A DNA stretch of 64,000 nt from Streptomyces sp. SCL15-4. Lineage in GTDB: Bacteria; Actinomycetota; Actinomycetes; Streptomycetales; Streptomycetaceae. Positions 62,655 to 64,000 of this stretch are shown in pieces. Location: assembly GCF_033366695.1 (NCBI RefSeq), contig NZ_JAOBTQ010000001.1:6014001-6078000 (forward strand), written 5' to 3'. Both the position numbers and the translations under genes were made by a program. The notes beneath the pieces are model-generated. The model was not told the DNA's origin, searched no databases, and saw nothing but the letters and a program-made list of their open reading frames with translations. Each line of letters opens with the position of its first letter. The first letter of the stretch is position 1.

Positions 62655-64000
62655 GTACTGCACCGACCGAAAACCCTCGCCCCGGCGCGGCCGGCCGTCC
62701 TCGCGGGACGGCACCGGCCGGCGAGCGCCTGGCCGACTGGGCCGACGGGCGGCTGGGGCTCTACACCCTGGCCAAGGCCAACCTGCGCAAGATCTTCCCC
62801 GACCACTGGTCGTTCATGCTGGGCGAGATCTGCCTCTACTCCTTTCTGATCATCATCCTGACGGGTGTCTTCCTGACGCTGTTCTTCCATCCGTCGATGA
62901 ACGAGGTGACGTACCACGGCAGCTACGTCCCGCTCCAGGGACAGCTGATGTCCGAGGCGTTCAGCTCGACCCTGCACCTCTCCTTCGACGTGCGCGGCGG
63001 CCTGCTCATGCGGCAGATCCACCACTGGGGCGCGGTCGTGTTCATCGCCGGGATGTTCGTGCACATGATGCGCGTGTTCTTCTCCGGCGCGTTCCGCAAG
63101 CCGCGTGAACTGAACTGGCTGTTCGGCTTCCTGCTGCTCGTCCTCGGCATGTTCACCGGCTTCACCGGCTACTCGCTCCCGGACGACCTGCTCTCCGGCA
63201 CCGGTGTCCGCTTCATGGAGGGCGCGATCCTGTCCGTGCCGATCGTCGGCACGTACCTGTCGTTCTTCCTCTTCGGCGGCCAGTTCCCCGGCCACGAGTT
63301 CGTGGCCCGCTTCTACACCATCCACATCCTGCTGCTGCCGGGCATCATGCTGGGACTCGTGGTGGCCCACCTGATCCTGGTCTTCTACCACAAGCACACC
63401 CAGTTCACGGGCCCCGGCAAGACCGAGAAGAACGTCGTCGGCATGCCGCTGATGCCCGTCTACATGGCCAAGGCCGGAGGCTTCTTCTTCCTGGTCTTCG
63501 GCGTCCTCGCGGCCCTCGCCGCCGTCGCGCAGATCAACCCGATCTGGGCGATCGGCCCCTACCGTGCGGACCAGGTGTCCACCGGCGCCCAGCCCGACTG
63601 GTACATGGGCATGGCCGAGGGACTGATCCGCGCCATGCCGGGCTGGGAGATCCGCTTCTGGGGCCACACCCTCGTCATGGGCGTGTTCGTCCCGCTGGTC
63701 GTGTTCGGCCTGATGCTCGCGGCCATCGCGGTCTACCCGTTCGTCGAGGCGTGGATCACCGGGGACAGGCGCGAGCACCACATCCTGGACCGCCCGCGCA
63801 ACGCGGCCACCCGCACCGCGTTCGGCGTCGCCTGGCTCACCGTGTACTTCGTGATGCTGATCGGCGGCGGCAACGACATCTTCGCCACCCACTTCCACCT
63901 GTCGATCAACGCCGTCACCTGGTTCGTCCGGATCGCCTACTTCGTCGGCCCGGTCATCGCCTTCCTCGTCACCAAGCGGATCTGCCTGGGTCTCCAGCGC
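61674..64000 (+). repeat. long direct repeat of 49286 to about 51600 (qcrA-qcrB)
   Basis: The qcrA-qcrB segment is repeated in the same orientation about 12.4 kb apart, with the biosynthetic island between. Identity is highest in qcrA and at the gene junction and lower in the middle and end of qcrB. Homologous recombination between copies would delete the island and leave one qcrAB. Confidence 0.9.
62651..64000 (+). CDS. qcrB2: second cytochrome b subunit (QcrB2), 3' end beyond window
   Basis: The first 450 residues are in the window. All haem His and the PDWY motif are kept. By hand count about 67 of 423 aligned residues differ from QcrB (about 84% identity), clearly more than QcrA2. Changes cluster near the quinol-oxidation site: F188-M189 (I189-A190 in QcrB), A192-I193, V196, M321-A322 (F322-S323) and F336-W337 (V-A). 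A322 precedes the conserved Glu where Mycobacterium QcrB has T313-E314. Predicted to form an inhibitor-tolerant bc1 with shared QcrC. Confidence 0.95.
   Translation, partial: MSTAPTENPRPGAAGRPRGTAPAGERLADWADGRLGLYTLAKANLRKIFPDHWSFMLGEICLYSFLIIILTGVFLTLFFHPSMNEVTYHGSYVPLQGQLMSEAFSSTLHLSFDVRGGLLMRQIHHWGAVVFIAGMFVHMMRVFFSGAFRKPRELNWLFGFLLLVLGMFTGFTGYSLPDDLLSGTGVRFMEGAILSVPIVGTYLSFFLFGGQFPGHEFVARFYTIHILLLPGIMLGLVVAHLILVFYHKHTQFTGPGKTEKNVVGMPLMPVYMAKAGGFFFLVFGVLAALAAVAQINPIWAIGPYRADQVSTGAQPDWYMGMAEGLIRAMPGWEIRFWGHTLVMGVFVPLVVFGLMLAAIAVYPFVEAWITGDRREHHILDRPRNAATRTAFGVAWLTVYFVMLIGGGNDIFATHFHLSINAVTWFVRIAYFVGPVIAFLVTKRICLGLQR

Overview
The window is chromosomal DNA of a Streptomyces-type actinomycete. 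It has very high GC, many GTG starts, dense short-gap operons, an aceE / lpd / two-lipoyl-domain E2 set, cobalamin nucleotide-loop genes and the actinobacterial ctaCDF ... ctaE-qcrCAB respiratory layout. As I remember the Streptomyces coelicolor map, the gene order from the pyruvate dehydrogenase region to qcrB is the ordinary conserved core.

Region by region: 1-8.7 kb holds a truncated HTH/TPR regulator, a frameshifted FAD oxidoreductase, a TIGR01777 epimerase, a GNAT acetyltransferase, a MarP-like membrane protease, a PGRP-type amidase, a DUF4240 protein and a WYL regulator. 8.7-17.6 kb holds aceE, a GntR/FCD regulator, E2 (sucB), lpd and pepA. 17.9-25 kb holds cobS (frameshifted), cobT and cobU interleaved with a membrane protein, a lysyl-phosphatidylglycerol synthase-like protein and a methyltransferase. 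25-36 kb holds an HtrA-like lipoprotein protease, a methyltransferase, DUF3043, pspA/pspAA, a secreted DUF3616-like protein and a histidine kinase / response regulator / RND exporter module. 36-51.9 kb holds nadA, erpA, an adenosine-kinase-like sugar kinase, a cysteine desulfurase-TusA fusion, ctaCDF, an L,D-transpeptidase, a receiver-domain protein, ctaE and qcrCAB.

Directly after qcrB the conserved order is interrupted by a compact biosynthetic island (52.1-61.1 kb). It encodes a P450 and an IPP isomerase on the plus strand. A seven-gene minus-strand operon encodes a ketosynthase-like enzyme, an SRPBCC cyclase, a ThDP enzyme, a phytoene-synthase-like prenyltransferase, a KAS III, an ACP and an aromatic-type aminotransferase. 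This set matches the known bacterial carbazole alkaloid pathways (neocarazostatin/carquinostatin type), so the predicted product is a prenylated, hydroxylated carbazole made from tryptophan, acyl-ACP and DMAPP.

The most striking feature is that the island is followed by a second qcrA-qcrB pair (61.6 kb to the window end), without qcrC. QcrA2 is nearly identical to the housekeeping copy. QcrB2 is about 84% identical by my hand count and differs at several quinol-oxidation-site positions, including a Ser-to-Ala change where a mycobacterial QcrB resistance mutation maps. I propose target-duplication self-resistance: the carbazole would inhibit cytochrome bc1 and QcrA2B2 would be the tolerant version. 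Both island promoters carry 11-bp-periodic GTTATC-type direct repeats, the layout of SARP activator sites. No SARP gene lies in the window, so the regulator is predicted to be outside it.

Two genes (FAD oxidoreductase and cobS) carry apparent one-base deletions in GC-rich runs; they may be true pseudogenes or assembly errors.
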